This document shows, piece by piece, positions 17,291-25,695 of a stretch of DNA of 35,700 nt. How positions within the stretch are numbered: position 1 is the first letter of the stretch; each line of letters begins with the position of its first letter. The notes under the pieces are model-generated. The model made no database searches and had not been told where the DNA came from. It was given only the letters and a program-made list of their open reading frames with translations. A program made the position numbers and the translations under genes. The stretch is from the NCBI GenBank assembly GCA_015485945.1, contig WFSM01000063.1, forward strand, positions 1-35,700, written 5' to 3'. The DNA is from Candidatus Bipolaricaulota bacterium. Its GTDB lineage: Bacteria > Bipolaricaulota > Bipolaricaulia > UBA7950 > UBA9294.

Positions 17291-17500
17291 TTACTGTGCG
17301 GGTGTCTTCAAGATCATGCGCGTCCGCGGCGTGTCCTCATCAGCCACCGCGATCTTTACTCCGCCCAGTGCTAGTGAGTAGAGCGGATTCATCGCGACTA
17401 TCTGTGCGTCGAGGAGGACGGCCTGAATACCAGCGGCCTCCAATCGGGACTTTGCCAGATCGGCGTCCACTAGCCGATTGAACTCCGCGATCACGACCAT
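17291..17500 (-). CDS. DUF2007-type small protein
   Basis: This 69-residue protein resembles the DUF2007 family (proposed PII-like signal-transducing proteins of unknown partner). The pattern EFNRLVDADLAKSRLEAAGIQAVLLD is a ferredoxin-like alpha/beta start, followed by a hydrophobic strand GGVKIAVADED. The ORF track extends it to 17554, but the ATG at 17500 has AGAAGG six bases upstream whereas the ATG at 17521 has none. It is the last gene of the PadR-ABC cluster, starting 25 nt after the permease stop, and ends 19 nt from the convergent MFS gene. Confidence 0.75.
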   Translation of the reverse strand: MVVIAEFNRLVDADLAKSRLEAAGIQAVLLDAQIVAMNPLYSLALGGVKIAVADEDTPRTRMILKTPAQ

Positions 17501-17525
17501 CGTCGCCTTCTTTGATCGCATTAGT

Positions 17526-18308
17526 TTACTCGCTTGTGGCGCGTTGGAACACAATCTGGCTTATCAGCATGAACACGAGCGTAAGTCCCACGATCACCCC
17601 GGTGCCAGGAAGGATTTTCCCCCACTCCCAGCCGTGAATGGTGAGCTCACGGATGGGGCCAACGGCGTAGGTGACCGGGTTGAACTTAGCGATTGTGGCC
17701 AGCCATCCCGGCATCATGGTGATCGGGAACAGCGCGTTGCTCGCGAACATGAGCGGCAGGGTGAACAGGTTGACGATTGCCATCAGGGTTTCAATGGTGC
17801 GGATCGACGCGGCGAGCGATAGCGAGATTCCGCTCAGGATTCCGCTGAACAGGCTGGCGATAACGATGATAAGCAGAACCCCGCCGATCCCGGTTTGGAA
17901 CCGCACCCCGAACAGCAGGGCGATAACGACGATCGCCACCACTTGAATCGCCCCCTGCACCATCACCGCGAGCGCTTTGCCGAATGGAATCGCCCCTCGA
18001 TTGATCGGAGCGGCCATCAGTTTTTCCAGATACCCAATGCGCCGGTCCCACACGATCGACATTCCGCCGAATACCCCACCGAACAGGACGGTCATCAGGA
18101 TCACCCCCGGCGTCATAAACGTGAGGTAGTTGCTCGTCCCGAACATCTGCGCGCCGAACGGATTGTTTGTTACGCGGTTCATCGTGTTGCCCATGAACGC
18201 GAGCCAAATCACCGGTTGAATCAGAGTGAACACCAATCGTACTTTAGTGCGGAAAAACTTGATCAGCTCCCGCTTTGCTACATACCATGTATCGAACAAC
18301 AGCGTCAT
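17526..18308 (-). CDS. ABC-2 type exporter permease (DrrB-like)
   Basis: This 260-residue membrane protein has six hydrophobic segments and the ABC-2 permease layout: a basic N-terminal stretch (AKRELIKFFRTKVRL), the TPGVILMTVLFGGVFGG segment and the coupling loop IVWDRRIGYLEKLMAAPI typical of daunorubicin-resistance-type exporters. It overlaps the ATPase gene by ATGA and has GGAGGGG before the ATG, so the two subunits are made together. The exported compound cannot be told; PadR-controlled DrrAB-like exporters commonly move lipophilic drugs. Confidence 0.88.
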   Translation of the reverse strand: MTLLFDTWYVAKRELIKFFRTKVRLVFTLIQPVIWLAFMGNTMNRVTNNPFGAQMFGTSNYLTFMTPGVILMTVLFGGVFGGMSIVWDRRIGYLEKLMAAPINRGAIPFGKALAVMVQGAIQVVAIVVIALLFGVRFQTGIGGVLLIIVIASLFSGILSGISLSLAASIRTIETLMAIVNLFTLPLMFASNALFPITMMPGWLATIAKFNPVTYAVGPIRELTIHGWEWGKILPGTGVIVGLTLVFMLISQIVFQRATSE

Positions 18309-19327
18309 TTTCCCCTCCGTGCTCGTCCTCGCATGAATCGCGCCTTCATGTGCGCTTCGTGGTTCTCGGTATCGTCTCGCATTGCGTGCCCGGTGAAGTG
18401 CAGGTATACGTCGTCGAGGGACGGTTTTTTTAGGCTGACCGCGTCAATCGTGACCCCGAGTTGTTCGCACAGCATGAACAACTGGGGAATAGTTTCCTCA
18501 CCCGCTTGCTCTACAATGACCCGATAAGTACCGTCCGCGGTCGGCTTTACCTGCCGGACGTGGGAAACCGCGCCGATGCGGGACTGCAGCGCCGACTCAT
18601 TGCCGTCAATGCCGGAGAACCGTACGTAGATGACATCGCCGCCGATGCCTGCCTTCAGCGCATCCGGCGTATCGAGCGCCGCGATCTCGCCGTTGTCGAT
18701 GATCGCCACGCGATCGCACAGCACATCCGCCTCTTCCATGTAGTGGGTGGTGACGAAGATCGTCATCTCGTGCTCGGTGCGCAGCTGTTCGACGTAGTCC
18801 CAGATCACTTGCCGCGTCTGCACATCAAGGCCGAGAGTCGGTTCGTCGAGAAACAGGATCTGGGGGCGGTGAATAAGGGCGCACGCAATGTCGAGCCGTT
18901 TTAACATCCCGCCGGAGTAAGTCGCGGTGAGATGCTTGCGGCGATCGTACAGGTTGAACATCTCAAGCACTTCGGTTGCACGGACACGGATTTCCCGGCC
19001 GGAAAGGTGATAAAATCGCCCCTGAAGCGTGATATTCTCCCATCCGGTGAGGCGGTCATCGATTGCCGTCTCCTGAGCGGCGTACCCGGTTGCCCGTTTG
19101 ATCTCCGCGGGATGACGCCGGATGTCGACTCCGTTGATCCGGAGGTCGCCGGCGGTCGGGTCGAGAAGGCCAATCAGAATTTTGATCGTTGTCGACTTTC
19201 CCGCGCCATTTGGGCCAAGCAGACCGAATATTTCGCCTCTCCCCACGTGAAACGACACCCCGTCCACCGCCCGCACTCCGTTCTTGTAAACCTTTACGAG
19301 ATCGTTAACTTCAATCGCGGTTTGCAT
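18305..19327 (-). CDS. ABC exporter ATP-binding protein (DrrA-like)
   Basis: A 340-residue ATPase that powers the adjacent ABC-2 permease. Walker A GPNGAGKST is at about residues 38-46, the signature YSGGMLKRLDIA at about 136-147, Walker B ILFLDEPTLGLD just after it and the H-loop TTHYMEEADV at about 193-202. The extra C-terminal region (about 230-320) is the DUF4162-type domain of DrrA exporters; a basic tail ends the protein. Its ATG lies inside the end of the padR gene (17-nt overlap) with AAGGAG ten bases upstream, so regulator and exporter are on one transcript. Confidence 0.92.
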   Translation of the reverse strand: MQTAIEVNDLVKVYKNGVRAVDGVSFHVGRGEIFGLLGPNGAGKSTTIKILIGLLDPTAGDLRINGVDIRRHPAEIKRATGYAAQETAIDDRLTGWENITLQGRFYHLSGREIRVRATEVLEMFNLYDRRKHLTATYSGGMLKRLDIACALIHRPQILFLDEPTLGLDVQTRQVIWDYVEQLRTEHEMTIFVTTHYMEEADVLCDRVAIIDNGEIAALDTPDALKAGIGGDVIYVRFSGIDGNESALQSRIGAVSHVRQVKPTADGTYRVIVEQAGEETIPQLFMLCEQLGVTIDAVSLKKPSLDDVYLHFTGHAMRDDTENHEAHMKARFMRGRARRGK

Positions 19328-19835
19328 ATCTTTTCAACTCCTTGATCGCTCGCATCAATATCCCGTCAATCTGGGTCAGCTCCGCGGGCGAGAGGTCGTG
19401 GACCGGGATCTCGGTGATAGTCCGCCACAGCTCATGCAGGTTGCCACGCACCGCCGGGGGAACGCGGCGGCGAATCCGCTCCAGATGCGCAGTCAACTCG
19501 ACCTCCATTTCCTTTCCAAACAGTTCGCCGAGGACACGAATTGATCGCCGCACGCCCTCCATCGCCTCCTCCTTTGCCGCATGGGCGCGAGCGAGCCCAT
19601 CCCGCCCTTTCGCGGTGAGCGAGTAGACTTTCTTGTCCTTTTCAACGCGATGTTCAATCCATCCCGCCTCTTCCAGCGCCGCGAGGAGCGGATAAATCGA
19701 ACCGGGTGATGGCCGCCAAAACCCGGTGTTCTCCTCAATCCGCTTCATCAGGGAATATCCGGATATGCCGGTGGGGGCTTCGCCAATTAGCTTTAACAGG
19801 TACAGCCGTAGGAATCCCCGGTTCATTGTGCGCAT
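19311..19835 (-). CDS. PadR-family transcriptional regulator
   Basis: PadR regulators are winged-helix dimers, usually repressors of adjacent efflux genes that release DNA on binding a ligand. Of the 174 residues, about 10-85 form the wHTH with the family hallmarks GYSLMKRIEENTGFWRPSPGSIYPLLAALEEAGWIE; the rest is a charged helical dimerisation domain. The ORF track start at 20294 is far too early and runs into the S9 gene; the ATG at 19835 has AGAAGG six bases upstream. The perfect palindrome at 19853-19866 just upstream is the likely operator for autorepression. It overlaps the ABC ATPase gene at the 3' end. Confidence 0.9.
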   Translation of the reverse strand: MRTMNRGFLRLYLLKLIGEAPTGISGYSLMKRIEENTGFWRPSPGSIYPLLAALEEAGWIEHRVEKDKKVYSLTAKGRDGLARAHAAKEEAMEGVRRSIRVLGELFGKEMEVELTAHLERIRRRVPPAVRGNLHELWRTITEIPVHDLSPAELTQIDGILMRAIKELKRYANRD

Positions 19836-19852
19836 ACGCCACCTTCTTCGTG

Positions 19853-19866
19853 TCCGATATATCGGA
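19853..19866. promoter_or_regulatory. Perfect 14-bp palindrome, putative PadR operator
   Basis: TCCGATATATCGGA is identical on both strands. It sits at the predicted transcription start of the padR unit and upstream of a TATAAT for the divergent S9 peptidase gene, so a bound dimer could block both. The AT-rich core with an outer inverted repeat is in line with PadR-type operators; binding is inferred. Confidence 0.6.
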
Positions 19867-19871
19867 TGCGA

Positions 19872-19877
19872 TATAAT
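19872..19877 (+). promoter_or_regulatory. -10 box for the S9 peptidase operon
   Basis: A consensus TATAAT lies 78 nt before the S9 start codon. No good -35 is seen 16-18 nt upstream; the PadR palindrome fills the spacer instead, which suggests either weak or activator-helped initiation, or a site fully covered by the repressor. Confidence 0.4.
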
Positions 19878-19900
19878 AGCCCGCTTGGCGCCAGTTGCAA
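19873..19900 (-). promoter_or_regulatory. Promoter for padR and the ABC exporter
   Basis: On the minus strand TTGCAA and TATTAT are separated by 16 nt, placing transcription start at about 19866, the edge of the putative PadR operator. The leader of about 30 nt contains AGAAGG before the padR ATG. Confidence 0.55.
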
Positions 19901-19955
19901 GTCGGACTGGGAGAATCGGGATGGCGGCGATAACATCACCGGGAAAGGAGGAAGG

Positions 19956-21902
19956 ATGGATAAGGTTAACGCGGAAGATCTGCTCGCGTATCGGTTCCTG
20001 TCCGGGGTGCGGATCTCCCCTGATGGAAAATGGGCGGGATTTATCGTGAAGCGGGCACGGAAGAAGGAAAATGACTACGAAAGTGACATCTACGTCGTGA
20101 GCCTGGCAACCGGCACTGTCCGGCGACTGACCACCTCCGGCAAGGACGGGCCGTTCGCGTGGAGCGCCGATTCGCGGTCGATCGTGTTCGTATCGCGCCG
20201 TGGTGGGGAAAAGGAGAAAGAAAAGAAGGAAAGCCCGCTGTACCGCATCGCGATCGACGGTGGCGAGGCTGAACTGATCGGGACAATCCCCCACAAGGCC
20301 GAATCGCTCGAACTCCTGGACGACGGCCGCCTGCTTTACTCGGCGCGCGTGCCGCTGTTCGAAAAAAAAGAGGACGACAACGACTACGAGGTGCTGGACG
20401 AAATCCCGTTTTGGTCAAATGGAGTCGGGTTCACCAACAAGCGCCGTCGCCACCTGTTCGCGTTTGATCTCGCCTCCGGGAATGACGAGGAACTCGTAAC
20501 GGGGACGATCAACGTGACGGGGTTTGACATCCGCGGAACGGAGATCGCCTACACTGGCAAGGAGTTTGCGGATAAGGCGCCGCTCACCGACCAACTGTGG
20601 CTTCTCGATGTCGCCACTGGCGCGCGCACGTGTCTGTCCAAGGACGAGCTTTCTCTGTCCGCCCCGCGGTTCCTCGGAGATGGTCGAATCGTCGTCCTTG
20701 GGACCGATATGCGGACGTACGGGCTGAACGAGAATCGGGAAGTGCTCGTGGTCGACATCGCAACGGGAAAATTCTCGTCTCTCACCCCGGGGTGGGACCG
20801 TTCGACCGGAAACTCGGTCAACTCTGACGTCCGCCACGGCGGCGGGCCAATGATGCGCGCCGATGGAGAGTCCGTCTACGTGGTCGTGACCGAGGACGAC
20901 TCCTCCTATCTTGACTGTGTCATCTCTGGCGGGGAAACCACCCGCGCAGTTACGGCGCCGGGCTCGGTTGACGCGTTCGACGTCCGTGACGGCAGGCTCG
21001 TTTACGTCGCACTCCGGCCCGGCAAGCTGCAGGAGCTGTACACAATTGTCGATGGTGCCGAGCAGCGGCTGACCGCGCTTAACGCGGATGCGCTTGCCGG
21101 CAAAGCGGTGGCCGCGCCGGAGCGGTTTGCAGTTACCACCGCGGATGGGACCGAACTTGCCGCGTGGATCGTCCGTCCGCCTGACTGTGACCAAAGCCGA
21201 AAATATCCAACTGTCCTCGCCATCCACGGCGGGCCAAAGACGACCTACGGTGAGGTGTTCATCCACGAAATGCAGCTCCTCGCCGGTGCGGGCTACATCA
21301 TCGTGTTCGGCAACCCGCGCGGTTCGTCCGGACGGGGAAATGCGTTCGCCGACATCCGCGGCAAATACGGAACGATCGACTACGATGACTTGATGGCAAT
21401 CCTGGATGCGGCGATCGCGCGGTTCCCGGAAATCGACGCCGACCGTCTCGGGGTGATGGGCGGCTCGTACGGCGGGTTCATGACCAACTGGATCATCGGG
21501 CACACCGACCGGTTCAAGGCGGCGTGCTCACAACGATCAATCGCCAATTGGATCTCCAAGTTCTGCACCACCGATATCGGCTATTTCTTCAACTACGACC
21601 AGATCGGCGCTACCCCGTGGCAGGACGACGGCAACAAGCTGTGGCGGCACTCCCCGTTGCGCTACGCCGACCGGGCGAAAACCCCGACGCTGTTCATCCA
21701 CTCCCAAGAGGACTACCGCTGCTGGATCGCTGAGGGGATCCAGATGTTCACCGCGCTACGCTACCACGGGACCGAGACGCGATTGGTCATGTTCCGCGGC
21801 GAGAACCACGATCTGTCGCGCACCGGCAAGCCGCAACACCGCCTGCGCCGCCTGGAAGAGATCGTAAGTTGGTTCAATAACCACCTGAAGGGAGACGTAT
21901 GA
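19956..21902 (+). CDS. S9-family (acylaminoacyl-peptidase-like) serine peptidase
   Basis: S9C peptidases combine an N-terminal beta-propeller, which limits access to short peptides, with a C-terminal alpha/beta hydrolase. The 648-residue protein shows propeller repeats (for example GVRISPDGKWAGF and PFAWSADSRSIVF) over about residues 15-390 and the hydrolase fold afterwards. The catalytic triad is readable: Ser504 in GGSYGGFM, Asp586 in HSQEDYRCW and His618 in GENHDLSR. No signal peptide, so cytosolic. The ATG at 19956 follows AAAGGAGGAAGG; the ORF-track start overlaps the operator. It leads a four-gene run joined by overlapping stops and starts. Confidence 0.93.
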   Translation: MDKVNAEDLLAYRFLSGVRISPDGKWAGFIVKRARKKENDYESDIYVVSLATGTVRRLTTSGKDGPFAWSADSRSIVFVSRRGGEKEKEKKESPLYRIAIDGGEAELIGTIPHKAESLELLDDGRLLYSARVPLFEKKEDDNDYEVLDEIPFWSNGVGFTNKRRRHLFAFDLASGNDEELVTGTINVTGFDIRGTEIAYTGKEFADKAPLTDQLWLLDVATGARTCLSKDELSLSAPRFLGDGRIVVLGTDMRTYGLNENREVLVVDIATGKFSSLTPGWDRSTGNSVNSDVRHGGGPMMRADGESVYVVVTEDDSSYLDCVISGGETTRAVTAPGSVDAFDVRDGRLVYVALRPGKLQELYTIVDGAEQRLTALNADALAGKAVAAPERFAVTTADGTELAAWIVRPPDCDQSRKYPTVLAIHGGPKTTYGEVFIHEMQLLAGAGYIIVFGNPRGSSGRGNAFADIRGKYGTIDYDDLMAILDAAIARFPEIDADRLGVMGGSYGGFMTNWIIGHTDRFKAACSQRSIANWISKFCTTDIGYFFNYDQIGATPWQDDGNKLWRHSPLRYADRAKTPTLFIHSQEDYRCWIAEGIQMFTALRYHGTETRLVMFRGENHDLSRTGKPQHRLRRLEEIVSWFNNHLKGDV

Positions 21903-22330
21903 TTGCGATACGTGAACTTCAAGTTGAGGATTACGACGCGTTAATCGCGCTGTGGAACGCAGCTGGGCTGTCACATCGCCCGCACGGACGCGACCATCGG
22001 GATCACATCGCCCGCGAGATCGCTGGTCCGTGTTCGATCTTTCTTGTTGCTACCGATAACGGGCGGATTGTCGGATCGGTTTTGGGGACACACGATGGCC
22101 GCAAGGGTTGGATAAATCGGCTCGCCGTCCATCCCGACTATCAGCGCCGTGGGATCGCGGCCCTACTTGTGGGCGAGGTGGAACAGCGGTTGGCAGCGAT
22201 GGGGATCGACATTGTCGCCGCGCTGATCGAGGATTGGAATACAGTTTCGTGCGCCGTGTTCGATAAAATCGGCTACTATCGCCACGACGACATTCACTAC
22301 TATTCCAAGCGCAAGACCGCGGAGGTGTGA
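21899..22330 (+). CDS. GNAT-family N-acetyltransferase
   Basis: This 143-residue protein has the GNAT acetyl-CoA binding pattern RLAVHPDYQRRGIAALLVGEVE (motif A, about residues 66-85) preceded by the strand GRIVGSVLGTHDGRKGWI and followed by a motif-B region VFDKIGYYRHDDIHYYSK. The acceptor is unknown; the layout is near that of small RimI/YpeA-like enzymes. It overlaps the S9 peptidase stop by ATGA and the trmO gene start at its own TGA, so its translation is coupled to both. Confidence 0.85.
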   Translation: MIAIRELQVEDYDALIALWNAAGLSHRPHGRDHRDHIAREIAGPCSIFLVATDNGRIVGSVLGTHDGRKGWINRLAVHPDYQRRGIAALLVGEVEQRLAAMGIDIVAALIEDWNTVSCAVFDKIGYYRHDDIHYYSKRKTAEV

Positions 22331-22773
22331 TGGAAGAACAAGTCTGTTACCGCCCAATCGGGATCGTCCATTCCCCGTACAAGGAGCCGCACGGGGTTCC
22401 GTTTCAACCAAGCTTTGGCCGCGGGGTGGAGGGGACGGTCGAGGTATTTCCCGAATACGCTGACGGCCTTGCTAACCTCGACGGGTTCAGCCACATCACG
22501 CTGATCTGTCACTTTCATCGTTCCGTTGGGTACCGGCTGCGGGTTACTACCCCACATCGGACCGGATTACGCGGCGTGTTCGCCACCCGTGCTCCGCACC
22601 GCCCTAACCCGATCGGGGTGTCCACCGTGCGGCTGCTTGGGGTAGATGGAAATATCGTACATATCGCTGATCTCGACATCATCGACGGCACACCGCTTCT
22701 TGACATCAAACCATACGTTCCAGTGTTTATCGAGCCTGATAAGTTAAATAACGGATGGTTGGAGGGAGAATGA
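22330..22773 (+). CDS. trmO: tRNA (N6-threonylcarbamoyladenosine-37 N6)-methyltransferase TrmO (TsaA family)
   Basis: TrmO methylates t6A37 in some tRNAs using SAM; its fold is a beta-barrel unlike common methyltransferases. The 147-residue protein has the family stretches YRPIGIVHSPYKEP at the N-terminus, RTGLRGVFATRAPHRPNPIG in the middle and the DIIDGTPLLDIKPYVP motif before the end. Family members of this single-domain length are common outside gamma-proteobacteria, and some archaeal/anaerobe homologues may have other substrates. The ATG at 22330 directly follows GGAGGTGTG and overlaps the GNAT stop; the GTG used by the ORF track is too close to that site. Confidence 0.85.
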   Translation: MEEQVCYRPIGIVHSPYKEPHGVPFQPSFGRGVEGTVEVFPEYADGLANLDGFSHITLICHFHRSVGYRLRVTTPHRTGLRGVFATRAPHRPNPIGVSTVRLLGVDGNIVHIADLDIIDGTPLLDIKPYVPVFIEPDKLNNGWLEGE

Positions 22774-23294
22774 TGAAACTGATTACATGGAACGACCATA
22801 TCGACTTGCTGGAGAACGCATTATCTGGAAACGGGGTATTTCTCGTTGCTCGTGACGAGGCGGGAAAGGCGAATCCGATGACGATCGGCTGGGGTGCAGC
22901 CGGACGGATCTGGAGCATTCCGACGTTCACTGTACTCGTGCGCCGTTCGCGTTACACCTACGACTGTTTGTGGCAGGAAGAGAGCTTTACCGTTAACGTG
23001 CCGCGCGGCGATGACCTCGCTGCCGCGCTCGATTTCTGCGGTCACCACTCGGGCAGAGACATCGACAAAGCAGCAGCATGCGGAATCACGTTCGCGCCGG
23101 GGACACAGGTATCCACCCCGATCATCGCCGGATGCGCCCTGTACTACGAGTGCCGGATCGTTATGCGCAAACAACTGGAAGAGAGTGCCTTCTCCGCTCC
23201 GCGTATTGTTGATAAGTACTATCATGACGACGATCACCACATGATCGTGATCGGCGAGATTGTCGCTGCCTATGTCGATCCAACGCGTGTGTAG
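22770..23294 (+). CDS. Flavin reductase-like (FMN-binding) protein
   Basis: The 174-residue protein belongs to the flavin reductase-like split-barrel family, FMN-binding enzymes that often act as NAD(P)H:flavin reductases or in anaerobes as flavoredoxin-like electron carriers. Visible family features are GVFLVARDEAGKANPMTIGWG near residues 22-42, PTFTVLVRRSRYTYD and the ESFTVNVP strand. The start ATG at 22770 follows GGAGGGAGA and overlaps the trmO stop (ATGATG), so this is the fourth gene of the S9 operon. Its electron partner is not evident in the window. Confidence 0.87.
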   Translation: MMKLITWNDHIDLLENALSGNGVFLVARDEAGKANPMTIGWGAAGRIWSIPTFTVLVRRSRYTYDCLWQEESFTVNVPRGDDLAAALDFCGHHSGRDIDKAAACGITFAPGTQVSTPIIAGCALYYECRIVMRKQLEESAFSAPRIVDKYYHDDDHHMIVIGEIVAAYVDPTRV

Positions 23295-23323
23295 TTGACT
23301 TTCGCCTCGGGCTCCCATTTAAT
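23295..23323 (+). promoter_or_regulatory. Promoter for the second GNAT gene
   Basis: TTGACT and TTTAAT are separated by 17 nt directly after the flavin reductase stop codon. Transcription would begin near 23330, leaving a short leader with AAGGGGAG before the ATG at 23355. This rules out the ORF-track start at 23295. Confidence 0.6.
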
Positions 23324-23354
23324 GGAGAATACTAAATATGGAAAGGGGAGTACG

Positions 23355-23834
23355 ATGGGACGCTACACAATCCGGACGATGACGCAGTCCGACGCTGAGG
23401 CAGTGGCACGACTGGCGCGATTGTTCGAACCGATTTCAACCACCGTTTTTCGTGGGATCACCGCCGCGGATGTGTGCAGTTGGGTGCGGGACCGGTTGAA
23501 CCGTCCTGGCTGGGACGGATTTGTGGCCGTTGCCGAGGATGGGGAAGTGATCGGATTCACGCTGTGTAAAGACCTAGGAAAGGAGGAATCGGAGTTCATT
23601 TTTCCTGAAGCGCGTGAAACGATCCAACTCCTTTACCTCGCTGTCGATGAGGCGTTTCGCGGGCAAGGAATTGCGAGCGCTCTCATCCAGGCGTGCGAGG
23701 ACATGGCGAGAGAATCAGGGCGTACGGGGATCCTTCTTGATGTCACCGAGTCCAATCCAGCGATTAGCCTTTATCGTCGCCTTGGGTTCGAGCGTCTGGG
23801 CGCGCAGGTGTTCATGCGCAAGAAGTTGGAGTGA
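23355..23834 (+). CDS. GNAT-family N-acetyltransferase (RimI-like)
   Basis: A 159-residue GNAT protein. The acetyl-CoA site is LLYLAVDEAFRGQGIASALIQACEDMA at about residues 94-120, followed by motif B TESNPAISLYRRLGFERLG, an arrangement typical of RimI-like N-terminal or small-molecule acetyltransferases. Substrate unknown. The start at 23355 has AAGGGGAGTACG upstream and the gene has its own promoter, so it is separate from the S9 operon. It ends 20 nt from the convergent DUF5317 gene. Confidence 0.87.
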   Translation: MGRYTIRTMTQSDAEAVARLARLFEPISTTVFRGITAADVCSWVRDRLNRPGWDGFVAVAEDGEVIGFTLCKDLGKEESEFIFPEARETIQLLYLAVDEAFRGQGIASALIQACEDMARESGRTGILLDVTESNPAISLYRRLGFERLGAQVFMRKKLE

Positions 23835-23854
23835 GTAGGCGGTAGCTCACGCAG

Positions 23855-24409
23855 CTATCGTGATCTTCGTGGCATTTCAACCGCCAGAAAGACGATCACT
23901 CCAATAGCAAGTATGATGTCGCCGACGCTGAACGCGGTGGCGAATGGAACTACTGCTGGAACGGCGAACCGATCGCCGAGGAAATTCAGCCGTGTGCCGG
24001 CGCTCATGAGAATGGTGTTGCTGTGGTGCAGAGTTTGCTCCAACGCCGCGACTGTCTTTTCCATGCCCGCATAGCGGAGCGCTGCGACCGACGCCGGCAT
24101 GTATCCCCCGTTTGCCGCGATGACAACGATGTTCGAAATAAGGCCAATTCCCATCGTGAACAACCCAACCAATCGGTAGTTGACCACAATAAACGCGAGG
24201 AGAAACGCGTACGACAGCAGATGCAGAACCTGGGTTCCAATCCGTACAATCGGCGCACCAGTTCCCAACGGGAATATCAGTACCTGAATTACCAACGCGG
24301 CAAGGATCAACCACAACCCGCTGAACTTCAGCCGGGCCAGGTTTCTCAGGGAACCGTGGCGGAGAAAACCGACAATAACCCCGATCACTAACGCCCACAG
24401 GAGGAACAT
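23855..24409 (-). CDS. DUF5317 family membrane protein
   Basis: A 184-residue integral membrane protein with about five or six hydrophobic segments and the ANGGYMPASVAAL loop that marks DUF5317 proteins, whose function is unknown. It starts one base after the HD-GYP stop codon, so the two are almost certainly co-transcribed; no strong ribosome-binding site precedes it, consistent with translational coupling. The pairing suggests a membrane partner or effector for the cyclic-di-GMP enzyme, but this is inference from context only. Confidence 0.78.
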   Translation of the reverse strand: MFLLWALVIGVIVGFLRHGSLRNLARLKFSGLWLILAALVIQVLIFPLGTGAPIVRIGTQVLHLLSYAFLLAFIVVNYRLVGLFTMGIGLISNIVVIAANGGYMPASVAALRYAGMEKTVAALEQTLHHSNTILMSAGTRLNFLGDRFAVPAVVPFATAFSVGDIILAIGVIVFLAVEMPRRSR

Positions 24410-24410
24410 G

Positions 24411-25658
24411 CTAAATCACCGTGAGGAAGACCGTGACAATGTTGGGGTCAAGGTCCTTTCCGCTCATGTCCTGCATGATCTTAAGTGCCTCTTGTTTGGA
24501 ATAGGCGTTGCGATACGGACGGTCAGTGGTCAACGCATTGTAAACGTCGGCCACAGCGACAATCCGTGCCCCCAATGGAATCTGTTCACCGTTTAACCCA
24601 TCGGGATACCCGCTTCCGTCCCAGTGTTCGTGGTGGTGGCGGATGATGCCAATGCTTTTATCGTAGATCTCAAGCCCAGCGAGCAGGTCCGCGCTGATAA
24701 CCGGATGCCGTTTAATTGTCTCCCACTCGGCCGGGGTTAACTTGCCTGGTTTGAGGAGAACACGATCGGGGATGGCGATCTTCCCGATGTCGTGGACGCG
24801 TGCCGCCGCCACGATCGCCTCCACTTCATCTTCGGGCAACTTAAGCGCGCGCGCTATTCGCTCCGAGATAGCGGCCACCTCTTCCGAGTGCTTCCCGGTG
24901 TACGGATTGCGTTCCGTCAGGCTTTGGGCGACCTTTTCGAACGTTTCCTGCGCCTGGTGGCGCAACTGCATATAGCCGCGAAGCGATACGTGGACCAGGG
25001 CTAATGGAACGATGACAAGGAAAATGTACCACGGTTGAATCTGGAACAGGATGGCGAGCAGAAGCGACAGCACTCCCAGCGACAGAAGCTGGATATAGAG
25101 ATGGCGCAGGTTAAACCGAAGATGATATAAAAAGCTTATCTTCTCGGTGAGGTGGATGATCTCGGACACGAGTGACGTATTCACCAGGATGTAGGTTAGA
25201 AACGCGGCCACTGGCGGACCAAACTCCGCAAGCGTGGTATACGGTGGCGGATGCCCGCCGGCAGCTTTAAACACCGCGGCGCTGGCTGCAACGGTAATTA
25301 TGGTTTGGCTGACATTAAACATCACGTGGTAAAAGAACGATGAAATGTTACTATGAGGAGCCTTCCATCGCAGGATGATCTCGGCGGTAAGAGTCCCTAG
25401 CAAGACGGCCGGAATTACAAGCGTAGACCCGCCGAGGAAGATTGCCGCCAGGTAGATGGCAATGGACGCGGATGTATACCGCTGGTAAGTGATCTCGATC
25501 TCGTAGATCTCTGAAAAAAAAGCGATCACTCCGAGGAACGCTAGAGTTAAGAGAAAATAGCGGGTTAGTTCTACTTGCGGGAGGTAGAATGCGGTACACA
25601 AAACGGCGAGAGCGAACACGACCCATAAGTATATTTTCGCGCCTATTTTTAGCGACAT
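24411..25658 (-). CDS. Membrane-anchored HD-GYP phosphodiesterase
   Basis: HD-GYP domains hydrolyse cyclic di-GMP (some act on other cyclic dinucleotides). The 415-residue protein has an N-terminal region of about eight hydrophobic segments (residues 10-230), a short linker helix and the HD-GYP domain from about 235. Active-site elements are intact: HDIGKIAIPD with H289/D290, KRHPVISADLL, HHHEHWDGSGYP and ARIVAVADVYNALTTDRPYR. No Shine-Dalgarno precedes the ATG; the predicted -10 TAGAAT lies 8 nt upstream, so the transcript is probably leaderless. The promoter overlaps the terminator of the upstream 41-residue gene. DUF5317 follows directly. Confidence 0.9.
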   Translation of the reverse strand: MSLKIGAKIYLWVVFALAVLCTAFYLPQVELTRYFLLTLAFLGVIAFFSEIYEIEITYQRYTSASIAIYLAAIFLGGSTLVIPAVLLGTLTAEIILRWKAPHSNISSFFYHVMFNVSQTIITVAASAAVFKAAGGHPPPYTTLAEFGPPVAAFLTYILVNTSLVSEIIHLTEKISFLYHLRFNLRHLYIQLLSLGVLSLLLAILFQIQPWYIFLVIVPLALVHVSLRGYMQLRHQAQETFEKVAQSLTERNPYTGKHSEEVAAISERIARALKLPEDEVEAIVAAARVHDIGKIAIPDRVLLKPGKLTPAEWETIKRHPVISADLLAGLEIYDKSIGIIRHHHEHWDGSGYPDGLNGEQIPLGARIVAVADVYNALTTDRPYRNAYSKQEALKIMQDMSGKDLDPNIVTVFLTVI

Positions 25659-25666
25659 TTAGTAAC

Positions 25667-25695
25667 ATTCTACAAAATTAAAAAGGGGGAGACAA
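25667..25695 (-). promoter_or_regulatory. Leaderless promoter for the HD-GYP gene
   Basis: On the minus strand TTGTCT and TAGAAT are exactly 17 nt apart, and only 8 nt separate the -10 box from the ATG. The -35 box lies in the loop of the terminator hairpin that ends the small-peptide transcript, and the spacer contains its T-tract, so the two elements are physically merged. Confidence 0.55.

Noticed and set aside
20415-21503. 362-codon minus-strand ORF opposite the S9 peptidase
   Set aside because: Antisense shadow; catalytic triad and overlapping operon structure support only the plus strand.
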